Source: JAWUVP01 sp034112285
GTDB taxonomy: Bacteria > Pseudomonadota > Gammaproteobacteria > JABDGN01
Length of the DNA stretch: 18,338 nt
Reading direction: 5' to 3'
Assembly: GCA_034112285.1 (NCBI GenBank)
Contig: JAWUVP010000050.1
Location: 1 to 18,338 of the forward strand
In this document: positions 1 through 6,928 of the stretch, piece after piece
How positions within the stretch are numbered: the first letter of the stretch is position 1
Layout of the letters: each line of letters starts with the position of its first letter
The notes under the pieces: generated by a model
Told to the model about the DNA's origin: nothing
The model's database searches: none
Seen by the model: the letters and a program-made list of their open reading frames with translations, nothing else
Translations under genes and position numbers: made by a program

Positions 1-42
1 CGATTGCTCGTAACCTATTGCCGCGCGGTCGCTCACGCCCGT

Positions 43-75
43 GGCCGCCTTAGTTTATAAGGCGGCCTTCATTCT
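43..75 (+). terminator. Probable Rho-independent terminator of an upstream gene
   Basis: A perfect 10-bp stem (GGCCGCCTTA at 43-52 with TAAGGCGGCC at 58-67) closes a 5-base loop and is followed by the moderately T-rich TTCATTCT. The opposite strand has no T-tract, so it should terminate plus-strand transcription entering from left of the window. The end of that upstream gene cannot be identified: one frame stays open from base 1 to a TAA inside the hairpin (58-60), and another to a TAG at 49-51. The tail is not a pure T-run, so efficiency is uncertain. Confidence 0.5.
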
Positions 76-110
76 CGTACTCAGATAGAATAGCACAAAA
101 TCAACTTACA

Positions 111-239
111 ATTGCCGCGTCGCTGCGCTCCTCGCAACGACGTGTTTTTTTTAGACCGAAGAAAACCAGCGCTGGCAAACCTACCAGCCCGTCGTTGCGA
201 GGAGCGTTGCGACGTGCACCCGACGGCACAGGTCAATCT
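111..239. repeat. Inverted-repeat element, copy 1 (short left arm, long right arm)
   Basis: The left arm (111-141) and the start of the right arm (191 onward) are inverted copies of each other around a core of about 49 bases containing TTTTTTTTAGACCGAAGAAA and AACCAGCGCTGGC. The right arm is a long 49-base version (191-239): compared with the 33-base short arm it carries about 16 extra bases near its outer end. The element encodes nothing convincing and resembles small palindromic elements of the REP or MITE kind. It is the first unit of a tandem array ending at radA. Confidence 0.85.
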
Positions 240-262
240 CAGAAATCACACTGTAGTCTTGA

Positions 263-377
263 AGATTGCCGCGTCGCTGCGCTCCTCGCAACGACAGGTT
301 TTTTTTAGACCGAAGAAAACCAGCGCTGGCAAACCTACCAGCCCGTCGTTGCGAGGAGCATAGCGACGCGGCAATCT
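263..377. repeat. Inverted-repeat element, copy 2 (two short arms)
   Basis: This is the most regular copy. A 33-base left arm (263-295) and a 33-base right arm (345-377) are inverted repeats with two mismatches. The core between them (296-344) is nearly identical to that of copy 1. The two units are about 153 bases apart, and the spacer sequences after them (around 240-262 and 378-400) are also related, both containing CACTGTAGTC, so the array grew by duplication of a unit larger than the element itself. No open reading frame with gene-like composition spans it. Confidence 0.88.
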
Positions 378-400
378 CGTGAATTACACTGTAGTCCAGT

Positions 401-492
401 AGATTGACATGTGCCCTCGAGTGCGCGTCGCTGCGCTCCTCACAGCGACATGTTTTTTTAGACCGAATAAAAGCAGTATAAAAACACGCTCA
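401..492. repeat. Degenerate inverted-repeat element, copy 3, running into radA
   Basis: The left arm (401-449) is the long 49-base type and matches the reverse complement of the copy 1 right arm (191-239) at 41 of 49 positions. The core (450-475) keeps GTTTTTTTAGACCGAA and then decays. The right arm is not present as such: the sequence runs directly into the 3' end of radA, and the bases at the radA stop (about 488-497) resemble only the outer end of an arm. This copy is therefore truncated or strongly diverged. Confidence 0.7.
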
Positions 493-1863
493 ATCTCGAA
501 GACGTTCTATGGCTTCGCTGAGATTTTTAACGCCGTACACTTTTAAACCGCCAGGCGCTTTCTTGGGCATGTTGGCCGTAGGCACAATGGCAGTTTTGAA
601 GCCGTGTTTGGCGGCTTCGGCCAAACGTTCTTGGCCATTTTGCACCGGGCGTATTTCACCGCCCAAACCCACTTCGCCAAACACAATCGTGTCATTAGGC
701 ACGGCGCGGTTGCGCAAGCTGGAGACAATTGCACACAACAGGGCCAAATCTGAAGCGGTTTCGTTAATACGCAGGCCGCCGACCACATTAACAAAAACAT
801 CTTGGTCATAAGTGGCAATGCTCGCGTGCTTGTTTAACACCGCTAGCAACATGGATAGACGATTTTGCTCTAGCCCAACGGTAACGCGGCGCGGGTTGTC
901 GCTGTGGGTTTCATCTACCAGAGCTTGCACTTCAACCAACAATGGCCGCGTGCCTTCCCAGGTGACCATCACGGTGCTGCCGGGGGCGGGCTTGCTGTCA
1001 CGAGCGAGGAAGATAGCTGATGGATTTTTGACTTCTTGTAAGCCTTTTTCCGTCATGGCAAATACGCCCAGCTCGTTGACCGCGCCGAAACGGTTTTTTA
1101 CCGCGCGGATTAATCGAAAGCGCGAATTGGGGTCGCCTTCAAAATACAACACGCTATCAACCATATGCTCAAGCACGCGCGGGCCGGCTAAGGCGCCTTC
1201 TTTGGTCACATGGCCCACAAGAAATAAGGCCATACCACTTTGTTTGGCATAGCGCACTAATTGCGCGGCGCTTTCACGCACTTGGCTCACCGAGCCTGGG
1301 GCCGATGAGGTGTAATCAGTAAAAATAGTTTGTATTGAATCCACCACCATAATGGCCGGTTTTTCTTTTACGGCAGCTTTAATAATTTTTTCGACATTGG
1401 TTTCGGTTAACAACCGCATGTTGTCTGCTGGCAGCTCCAAGCGCTTAGCGCGCATGCTCACTTGCTGCAATGATTCTTCGCCAGTAACATACAAAGTTTG
1501 TTGCTGCTGGCTGATATTGGTTAGGGTTTGCAGCAAGATGGTTGACTTACCAATGCCGGGATCGCCGCCTATTAATACTACACCACCTTTCACGATACCG
1601 CCGCCTAAAACCCGGTCGAGTTCTTGCAGGCCGGTGCTGATGCGCGCCACATCATCAAGTGCGATATCTTTTAAATCATAAATTTTGTTATCACTGGCGG
1701 CAGCATAGCCGGTTAAGCGGGGATTTTCTGCCGCAGCGGGGGTTGCGCTATAGGTTTCTTCGGCCAATGTGTTCCATTGGCCACAGCCGGCGCATTGGCC
1801 TTGCCATTTGGGAAATTGTGCGGCGCAGGCGCTGCAGGTGTAAACGATTTTTGCTTTAGCCAT
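490..1863 (-). CDS. radA: DNA repair protein RadA
   Basis: RadA/Sms is a RecA-like ATPase that promotes branch migration of recombination intermediates during DNA repair. The 457-residue product (E. coli 460) shows the full architecture. An N-terminal zinc finger has Cys10, Cys13, Cys24 and Cys27. The Walker A motif GGDPGIGKST is at 99-108, Walker B around VVDSIQT at 173-179, and the RadA signature KNRFG at 256-260. A C-terminal Lon-like domain contains GEVGLGGEIRPV at 396-407. The ATG at 1861-1863 was chosen because the zinc finger then starts at the usual distance; an in-frame extension upstream to 1950 is not conserved-looking. No strong Shine-Dalgarno is visible. The stop codon lies in repeat-like sequence, so the last few residues may have been altered. 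Confidence 0.97.
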   Translation of the reverse strand: MAKAKIVYTCSACAAQFPKWQGQCAGCGQWNTLAEETYSATPAAAENPRLTGYAAASDNKIYDLKDIALDDVARISTGLQELDRVLGGGIVKGGVVLIGGDPGIGKSTILLQTLTNISQQQQTLYVTGEESLQQVSMRAKRLELPADNMRLLTETNVEKIIKAAVKEKPAIMVVDSIQTIFTDYTSSAPGSVSQVRESAAQLVRYAKQSGMALFLVGHVTKEGALAGPRVLEHMVDSVLYFEGDPNSRFRLIRAVKNRFGAVNELGVFAMTEKGLQEVKNPSAIFLARDSKPAPGSTVMVTWEGTRPLLVEVQALVDETHSDNPRRVTVGLEQNRLSMLLAVLNKHASIATYDQDVFVNVVGGLRINETASDLALLCAIVSSLRNRAVPNDTIVFGEVGLGGEIRPVQNGQERLAEAAKHGFKTAIVPTANMPKKAPGGLKVYGVKNLSEAIERLRD

Positions 1864-2021
1864 AATGGCAGCTATGGTAACATAGATGCTGCAAGTTTGG
1901 GGTTCGCTACTACGAATGCTGGCTTTTGGGCACTTATAGATCATGAGCAAGCAGCACTCGACTATTTTATTTTTTTAGCGTCGCCTCTATCTCCATCGTA
2001 CTTCAAGATGCGCTAAGGATA

Positions 2022-2027
2022 TATAAT
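2022..2027 (+). promoter_or_regulatory. Candidate -10 box for the bax-like gene
   Basis: A perfect TATAAT lies 110 bases before the chosen start of the Bax-like gene, just upstream of a single repeat arm (2032-2064). No convincing -35 box is present at 16-18 bases spacing. If used, the repeat arm would be transcribed within the 5' untranslated region. The call rests only on the hexamer and position. Confidence 0.3.
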
Positions 2028-2031
2028 AGAC

Positions 2032-2064
2032 GTCATTGCGAGGAGCGTAGTGACGTGACAATCT
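2032..2064. repeat. Solitary 33-base repeat arm
   Basis: This matches the right arm of copy 2 (345-377) over its full 33 bases with a few changes, including the central GCGAGGAGCG. No partner arm or core is present nearby, so it is a single half-element. It lies between the divergently transcribed radA and the Bax-like gene, within the latter's probable leader. Confidence 0.8.
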
Positions 2065-2131
2065 TGTGGGCAAAACTACGTTCCATCGAAGCAATAGGGA
2101 ACACCTTATTTTAACGGTAACAGGAAAGAGA

Positions 2132-2881
2132 ATGCGCAAAAAATTATTTTACCCCATTTTAATACTAATTCTATTTATAAGCCTCCCTTACCACACGTTT
2201 GCGCGCCGCATCAGTCACAAAAATTTTATTGCTTTTATTCTGAGTAAAGCTGCTGTGGCAAATGCAGAAATTATGCAGCAACGTAAGCAATTGTTGCGCT
2301 ATTATTATCATTTTCATACCGACCCTACCGTGGTGCGTAAGCATTCAAAGTGGTTAATTCAGCTCGCTAAAGATTATGACAGCCCCTACTTTAATTTTAA
2401 CCGCACTCGCGCTTGGACCAGTTTGTTAAAGCGGGTTGATGTTGTGCCCAATTCTTTAGTGGTAGCGCAAGCCATTAACGAGTCAGCTTGGGGAACGTCT
2501 CGATTTGCCAAGCAAGGCAACAATTTTTATGGCGAATGGTGTTTCACAAAAGGCTGTGGGTTAGTGCCTACTGGCCGTGCTAAAGGTGCTAAGTTTGAAG
2601 TACGCAAATTTCCTAACGCACTTGCCTCAGTGAAAAGCTACATGCACAATTTGAATTCCAACGAGCCCTACAGTTTATTTCGCACCCAACGCCATTTGTT
2701 GCGTGTGGCTGGCGAACCGTTGTACGGTTTAAATTTGGTGAATGCCTTGACGATGTACTCCACCAAAAGACAAAAATATGTTGAGATGATAACTGACGTC
2801 ATAAAAAAATATCACCTCGCTGACTACGATATGGTGAATGGCGCCAACAAACATAAAAGTCATTTTTTCGATTGGTTTTAA
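2132..2881 (+). CDS. bax: Bax-like secreted glucosaminidase
   Basis: The 249-residue product resembles E. coli Bax, a member of the glucosaminidase (GH73-like) family that cleaves N-acetylglucosaminyl bonds in peptidoglycan. Residues 1-25 form a signal peptide or membrane anchor: MRKK, then a hydrophobic stretch, then TFA-R. The catalytic domain spans about 100-230; the motif AQAINESAWGTSRFA carries the likely catalytic Glu117, followed by GNNFYGEWCF and GCGLVPTGR, which are characteristic of Bax. The ATG at 2132 was preferred over a GTG at 2066 because it has the strong Shine-Dalgarno AGGAAAGAG directly upstream and exposes the signal peptide; the GTG lies next to a repeat arm. The enzyme should act in the periplasm. 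Its physiological role in this organism is unknown. Confidence 0.88.
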   Translation: MRKKLFYPILILILFISLPYHTFARRISHKNFIAFILSKAAVANAEIMQQRKQLLRYYYHFHTDPTVVRKHSKWLIQLAKDYDSPYFNFNRTRAWTSLLKRVDVVPNSLVVAQAINESAWGTSRFAKQGNNFYGEWCFTKGCGLVPTGRAKGAKFEVRKFPNALASVKSYMHNLNSNEPYSLFRTQRHLLRVAGEPLYGLNLVNALTMYSTKRQKYVEMITDVIKKYHLADYDMVNGANKHKSHFFDWF

Positions 2882-2894
2882 CATAAGGTTCATA

Positions 2895-3425
2895 ATGAAA
2901 CATACATTACAAAATTTAATGCAGGGCTACTACCAACATCATACAAAAAAGTGGACTTTGTGGACACACCTCATCGGCATTCCTTTGGTGAGCTTTGCCT
3001 GCTTTATTTTATTTGGCTGGATTAAAGTAAGTGTACCTGGCCTATTTAGCTTAAATTTAGCCTGGATTGGGGTGATAGTATTTGCAGTTTATTATATGTG
3101 CTTAGATGTTATTATTGGCGCCGCCGCAAGTGTGCTGCTGATTATTCTTTGTGCTATTGCCAGCCTTTTTACGACTCTTGGCCCCAACGCGCTTAACTTT
3201 AAAATATTTCTTATCACGTTTATTTTAGGATGGATTTTTCAGCTAATTGGCCATGTGATTGAAGGTAAAAAGCCGGCTTTACTCAGCCACTTTTTTGAAT
3301 CGGTTTTTATAGCACCCTTTTTCATTAGTGCTGAAATCTTGTTTATGTTTGGCATTAAAAAAGATTTACAAAATAGCTTAACGGCTAAAAGTGAGTCAAC
3401 TGAAGATACAACAAACCACAACTAA
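2895..3425 (+). CDS. DUF962 / Mpo1-like membrane protein
   Basis: This 176-residue integral membrane protein belongs to the DUF962 (YGL010w/Mpo1-like) family. Yeast Mpo1 is an Fe-dependent dioxygenase of 2-hydroxy fatty acids; bacterial members are mostly uncharacterised. The family signatures are visible: YYQHHTKKWTLWTHLIGIP at 12-30 with His15, His16 and His25, and QLIGHVIEGKKPAL at 116-129 with His120. About four hydrophobic segments lie between 26 and 155. The ATG at 2895, with AAGG upstream, starts just before the first His motif; it follows the Bax-like gene by 13 bases and probably shares its transcript. Its last 41 bases overlap the 3' end of the convergent permease. Enzymatic function is inferred from the family only. 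Confidence 0.8.
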   Translation: MKHTLQNLMQGYYQHHTKKWTLWTHLIGIPLVSFACFILFGWIKVSVPGLFSLNLAWIGVIVFAVYYMCLDVIIGAAASVLLIILCAIASLFTTLGPNALNFKIFLITFILGWIFQLIGHVIEGKKPALLSHFFESVFIAPFFISAEILFMFGIKKDLQNSLTAKSESTEDTTNHN

Positions 3426-4575
3426 TGAACAAACCTAAAACAAGCGCCGTACGACCGCCTTTTATTTGCTGACCAAAAGACAGCTCCTTCACATAACGCC
3501 CGGACCACACCATAATAACCGGTAAAATGGCATATAATATTGTGGCTAGCACGCCAATATAAATTAACAAATGTAAAAACGTTTCAGAATAAATAAGCGC
3601 CCATAAGAAAGGGGGGATGGTCACCATGGCTAATAATTTAAGGCGGCTAGATTTGGTTTTCACCATGCCTAAGGTATCAGCCCAAAAATCAACCAATGAA
3701 CCGGCAATACTAATGCTGGTGGTGGCCAAGGCGCACAGCGCAAATAAGCGTAGCAATAATAAAACACCCATATGATTCACCAAGGCTTGCAGCACTTCCA
3801 TCAGACGCGTTAAATGAAAGCGAGCGTGGATAATATCATTAAAACTATCGGTGCCCGTGCTTGGAATAATGGAAAAAATAATCCAAAGCCATAACATATA
3901 AATCACCAACCCGAGGCCCGCACCAGCAATGATGGCAAAACGCAAATGCGAAAAATTGTTGTGCAGATAGCGTCGCAAGCTAGGAATTAAAAATTGAAAC
4001 GTAAAGGCGGTAAGCATAATTGGAATGGCGTGAGGCAAGGCCGATATGTGTCCGCCCGCTAAGAGGCTTGGCTTTAAGTGCGGCAATATAAAAATAATAA
4101 ATAAAGCAAAAATCACCAGCAAAGTTAACATTACAATACGGTTGATGTAATCACTACGCTTAAGCCCTATCCACACGATGCCCGATAGCATCAACAGCCA
4201 AACAAGCGAACCACACCAAAAAGGTAGCACGTGGTGAATGCCATGAGTAAAGCTTAACGTCAGCAAAATTGAGCCGCTGGTATACAGGCAACACAAGGTG
4301 GCATACAAATAAACCAAATACATACCACCGGTAATATAGGCGATGGGTTTATTTAGCGTGCGTTCAACCATGGCTACAAAGTTAGCGCCAGGGGGTAGCC
4401 ATAAATTAATTTCTAAGGTGAGTAACCCGGTGTAAACCATTAAAACACATGAAGCCAGCAACAAAATGAGGCTTAAAATAAAGCCTAGCTTTGCCACCAA
4501 AACCGGCATGGCTAATAACGATGCGCCTACACACACACCACTAATGAGCAGCATGCAACCAATGCTACGCCCCAT
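3385..4575 (-). CDS. Aromatic amino acid permease (TyrP/Mtr-like, HAAAP family)
   Basis: This 396-residue inner-membrane protein has about eleven predicted transmembrane segments. Its N-terminus, GVCVGASLLAMPVLVAKLGF followed by VYTGLLTLEINL, matches the hydroxy/aromatic amino acid permease family (TyrP, Mtr, TnaB), which import tyrosine or tryptophan with protons. Legionella relatives commonly carry several TyrP-like paralogues. Substrate cannot be decided from sequence. The start ATG overlaps the stop of the preceding DUF4124 gene by one base (TAATG), so translation is probably coupled. Its 3' end overlaps the convergent DUF962 gene by 41 bases, leaving no room for a terminator between them. 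Confidence 0.88.
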   Translation of the reverse strand: MGRSIGCMLLISGVCVGASLLAMPVLVAKLGFILSLILLLASCVLMVYTGLLTLEINLWLPPGANFVAMVERTLNKPIAYITGGMYLVYLYATLCCLYTSGSILLTLSFTHGIHHVLPFWCGSLVWLLMLSGIVWIGLKRSDYINRIVMLTLLVIFALFIIFILPHLKPSLLAGGHISALPHAIPIMLTAFTFQFLIPSLRRYLHNNFSHLRFAIIAGAGLGLVIYMLWLWIIFSIIPSTGTDSFNDIIHARFHLTRLMEVLQALVNHMGVLLLLRLFALCALATTSISIAGSLVDFWADTLGMVKTKSSRLKLLAMVTIPPFLWALIYSETFLHLLIYIGVLATILYAILPVIMVWSGRYVKELSFGQQIKGGRTALVLGLFISCGLLYLQLTHF

Positions 4576-5159
4576 TAGCCACCCGCCGCGCTAATTTTGA
4601 TTTTGTGTGTGCGGGCTTGATGAAAATAAACCCGGATATTTTTTGAGCTAATTAGCGTTTTATGGCTAGCGTCTTGTTGCACAACAATTTGTAATTGGTG
4701 TGCGCCACGCGCAACACCTGCAATAACAAAGCTCAATGCTGTTGCTGGGCCATTAACGGAAGAGCCAAAGGCTTTACCATCGAGCAATAACTGCGCCACA
4801 TCGCCTTTAGCAAGCTCGGGCACAATGCTGGCTTGCAAGGTGAAAGGCACGCCTTGATTTTGCCTAAGCGTCGCGTCTGATTTTAAATTGGTCATGCTCA
4901 ATTCAGTATATTTCAAAGCAGATTGAGTAGATGCCTTATCTGTTGTGGCCTCCGGCAAAGCTTGCGAGGCAACGCTGGCTGTTTGGTATGATTGCAATTT
5001 GGGTAAAGTAATCGCCTTGGCACCCTGATGTGGTTGGTCAGAAAAAACGCTGACGCCTTCGCTATTTTTCCATTTATAAACCGCGGCAATGCTCGTTTGA
5101 GCCATTAACAAGGTGAGGGGAAAAACAAACAATAGTTTAATGACGGTATTGAAATTCAT
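4575..5159 (-). CDS. DUF4124-domain envelope protein
   Basis: This 194-residue protein has an N-terminal signal peptide (about 1-26, ending TSIAA) followed by a DUF4124 motif: VYKWKNSEGVSVFSDQPHQGA at 27-47, the typical pattern of tyrosine and tryptophan followed by a short strand and SDxP. A second half (about 85-185) looks like a beta-sandwich, with LLLDGKAFGS and GAHQLQIVV. It is probably periplasmic; function is unknown. Proteins of this type are, as I recall, often found next to glnA in gammaproteobacteria, and glnA is directly upstream here with a 69-base gap. It is coupled to the downstream permease by a one-base overlap. Confidence 0.75.
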   Translation of the reverse strand: MNFNTVIKLLFVFPLTLLMAQTSIAAVYKWKNSEGVSVFSDQPHQGAKAITLPKLQSYQTASVASQALPEATTDKASTQSALKYTELSMTNLKSDATLRQNQGVPFTLQASIVPELAKGDVAQLLLDGKAFGSSVNGPATALSFVIAGVARGAHQLQIVVQQDASHKTLISSKNIRVYFHQARTHKIKISAAGG

Positions 5160-5186
5160 AGAGGTTCCAAGCTAAGCACACTTACT

Positions 5187-5211
5187 GCCACCGGCCTAAA
5201 TGGCCGGCGGC
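5187..5211 (-). other. Stem-loop between glnA and the DUF4124 gene
   Basis: CCGGCC (5191-5196) pairs with GGCCGG (5202-5207) around a 5-base loop, extended by three more pairs across one mismatch. No T-tract follows on either strand, so it is not a typical intrinsic terminator. It could limit readthrough from glnA or stabilise the glnA mRNA end. A separate 12-base perfect palindrome, ATAAGCGCTTAT at 5221-5232, overlaps the glnA stop codon. Confidence 0.45.
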
Positions 5212-5228
5212 AACCAGTTGATAAGCGC

Positions 5229-6638
5229 TTATAAGCTATAATACATATCAAATTCAACTGGTGAAGTGGTGCTGCGTAAGCGCGTTACTTCGTCCATTTT
5301 CAGTTCGATATAAGCATCAATTAAATCATCGGTAAACACCTCGCCTTCTTTTAAGAATGCGCGATCGCGATCTAAATAATCTAACGCAACATCTAGGCTT
5401 GGGCATACAGTTGGAATATTTTTCTTTTCTTCGCGTGGCAAGTCATACAGATCTTTATCCATTGCGTCACCGGGATGAATGCGGTTGCGTATGCCATCAA
5501 GGCCGGCCATTAGCATGGCTGAAAAAGCTAAGTATGGGTTCGCCATCGCATCAGGAAAACGCACTTCAATACGGCGCGCTTTTGGTGATGAAACATAAGG
5601 AATGCGAATCGCCGCTGAACGGTTGCACGAAGAGTAAGCCAACATTTCAGGCGCTTCAAAACCGGGCACCAAACGTTTGTAGCTGTTGGTTGAAGGGTTG
5701 GTGAAAGCGTTTAAGGCGCGTGCATGTTTTAAGATACCACCGATATAGAATAAAGCGGTTTCTGATAAGCCACCGTATTTGTCGCCGGCAAAAATGTTTT
5801 TGCCGTCTTTCATAATAGATTGATGACAGTGCATGCCACTACCGTTATCGCCCACTAAAGGTTTTGGCATAAAGGTCGCTGTTTTGCCACACTGATGTGC
5901 AACGTTGTGCACTACGTATTTTAAAATTTGTAATTCATCGGCTTTGCGACACAAGGTGTTAAATAACGCGCCAATTTCGCATTGACCAGCCGTGCCCACT
6001 TCGTGATGATGCACTTCGGTTTCTACACCCATTTCTTCCAACACTAAGCACATGGCTGAGCGGATGTCTTGGCTTGAATCAACCGGTGGCACAGGGAAGT
6101 AACCACCTTTCACGCCAGGACGGTGGCCGGTGTTACCGCCCTCGTATTTTTTGCCTGTGTTCCATGCGGCTTCGTCTGAGTCCACTTTGTAAAATGCGCC
6201 ACTCATATCAACGCCCCAACGAACGTCGTCAAACAAGAAAAATTCAGGTTCTGGACCAAAGAAGCAGGTATCGCCAATGCCGGTCGATTTTAAATATTCT
6301 TCTGCGCGTTGAGCCACTGAGCGTGGGTCGCGGGTGTAGCCCGACATGGTGTTAGGCTCTAAAATGTCGCAGCGAATAATTAAGGTTGAATCTTCAAAGA
6401 AAGGATCCATCACCGCTGAAGCCGGATCGGGCATCAGCACCATGTCTGATTCGTTGATGCTACGCCAGCCCGCAATTGAGGAGCCGTCAAACATTTTACC
6501 ATCGGTAAAAAAGTCTTCGTCAATGGTGTTGGCACGCACAGAAATGTGTTGCTCTTTACCTTTGGTATCGGTGAAACGTAAATCAACGAATTTGACGTCA
6601 TTTTCTTCCATTAATTTAAGGACATTTTCGGCAGACAT
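5229..6638 (-). CDS. glnA: Glutamine synthetase, class I
   Basis: GlnA condenses glutamate and ammonia to glutamine using ATP, and works as a cytoplasmic dodecamer. The 469-residue length equals that of E. coli GlnA. Visible motifs include DGSSIAGW at 51-58, the metal-binding GPEPEFF at 128-134 (Glu130, Glu132), NGSGMHCHQS at 265-274 with the active-site His270, NRSAAIRIP at 339-347 and RRIEVRFPD at 355-363. The adenylylation loop is intact, with Tyr398 in DKDLYDLP, so activity should be controlled by GlnE-type adenylylation. Translation starts at an ATG preceded by AGGAG six bases away. No clear sigma-54 promoter was seen upstream, and ntrBC genes are not adjacent. Confidence 0.98.
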   Translation of the reverse strand: MSAENVLKLMEENDVKFVDLRFTDTKGKEQHISVRANTIDEDFFTDGKMFDGSSIAGWRSINESDMVLMPDPASAVMDPFFEDSTLIIRCDILEPNTMSGYTRDPRSVAQRAEEYLKSTGIGDTCFFGPEPEFFLFDDVRWGVDMSGAFYKVDSDEAAWNTGKKYEGGNTGHRPGVKGGYFPVPPVDSSQDIRSAMCLVLEEMGVETEVHHHEVGTAGQCEIGALFNTLCRKADELQILKYVVHNVAHQCGKTATFMPKPLVGDNGSGMHCHQSIMKDGKNIFAGDKYGGLSETALFYIGGILKHARALNAFTNPSTNSYKRLVPGFEAPEMLAYSSCNRSAAIRIPYVSSPKARRIEVRFPDAMANPYLAFSAMLMAGLDGIRNRIHPGDAMDKDLYDLPREEKKNIPTVCPSLDVALDYLDRDRAFLKEGEVFTDDLIDAYIELKMDEVTRLRSTTSPVEFDMYYSL

Positions 6639-6742
6639 ACAGGGCTCCTGAGATAGGTGAATTTAAGGGATGAATTCTAGCGGATCTAGGGTGATTATGG
6701 AATAGTGGAATGGATTAAAACTTGATTAATCTGGTGGTTTGG

Positions 6743-6848
6743 GCGCGATGAACGCTGGATTTTCTAGACACGCCGTGAATACGTCCATGTAGGCTCCGCA
6801 CTGGCCTCCCTGCCAGTGAGGGTCTAGAAAAACCAGCATTCATCGCGC
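6743..6848. repeat. Inverted-repeat element of a second family (MITE-like)
   Basis: A 27-base left arm (6743-6769) and right arm (6822-6848) are inverted repeats with two mismatches, both ending inside at TCTAGA. The 52-base centre contains GTGAATACGTCCATGTAGGC and a nested hairpin, CACTGGC/GCCAGTG at 6799-6818. The right flank (6849 to about 6905) is shared with a second copy near 16925-17003, so the mobile or duplicated unit extends past the right arm. It has no coding capacity and lies between glnA and the CDF gene. Confidence 0.85.
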
Positions 6849-6928
6849 TTGCTCAGCCTATTGGAGCTAGGGAGAAGGAGCGAGCTGCGCTCAGTGAAAC
6901 ATCGAATTTTTGAGCCTTTGTCCTAATG

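Noticed and set aside
112..363. An 83-codon open frame on plus
   Set aside because: It lies wholly within the inverted-repeat elements and reads the same arm in both directions; arginine- and cysteine-rich product typical of repeat translation.
111..492. Tandem repeats as a CRISPR array
   Set aside because: Units are about 150-160 bases with inverted arms and similar spacers, not short direct repeats with unique spacers, and no cas genes are nearby.
509..1859. Several open frames opposite to radA, and similar ones opposite glnA, gpmI and the poxB-like gene
   Set aside because: They are antisense to genes with clear domain content and have no independent support.
1864..1950. N-terminal extension of RadA
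   Set aside because: The extension precedes the zinc finger by 29 residues not expected in the family; the internal ATG gives the normal length.
6639..6742. Sigma-54 promoter upstream of glnA
   Set aside because: No GG-N10-GC type element with the expected flanks was seen; only weak sigma-70-like hexamers are present.
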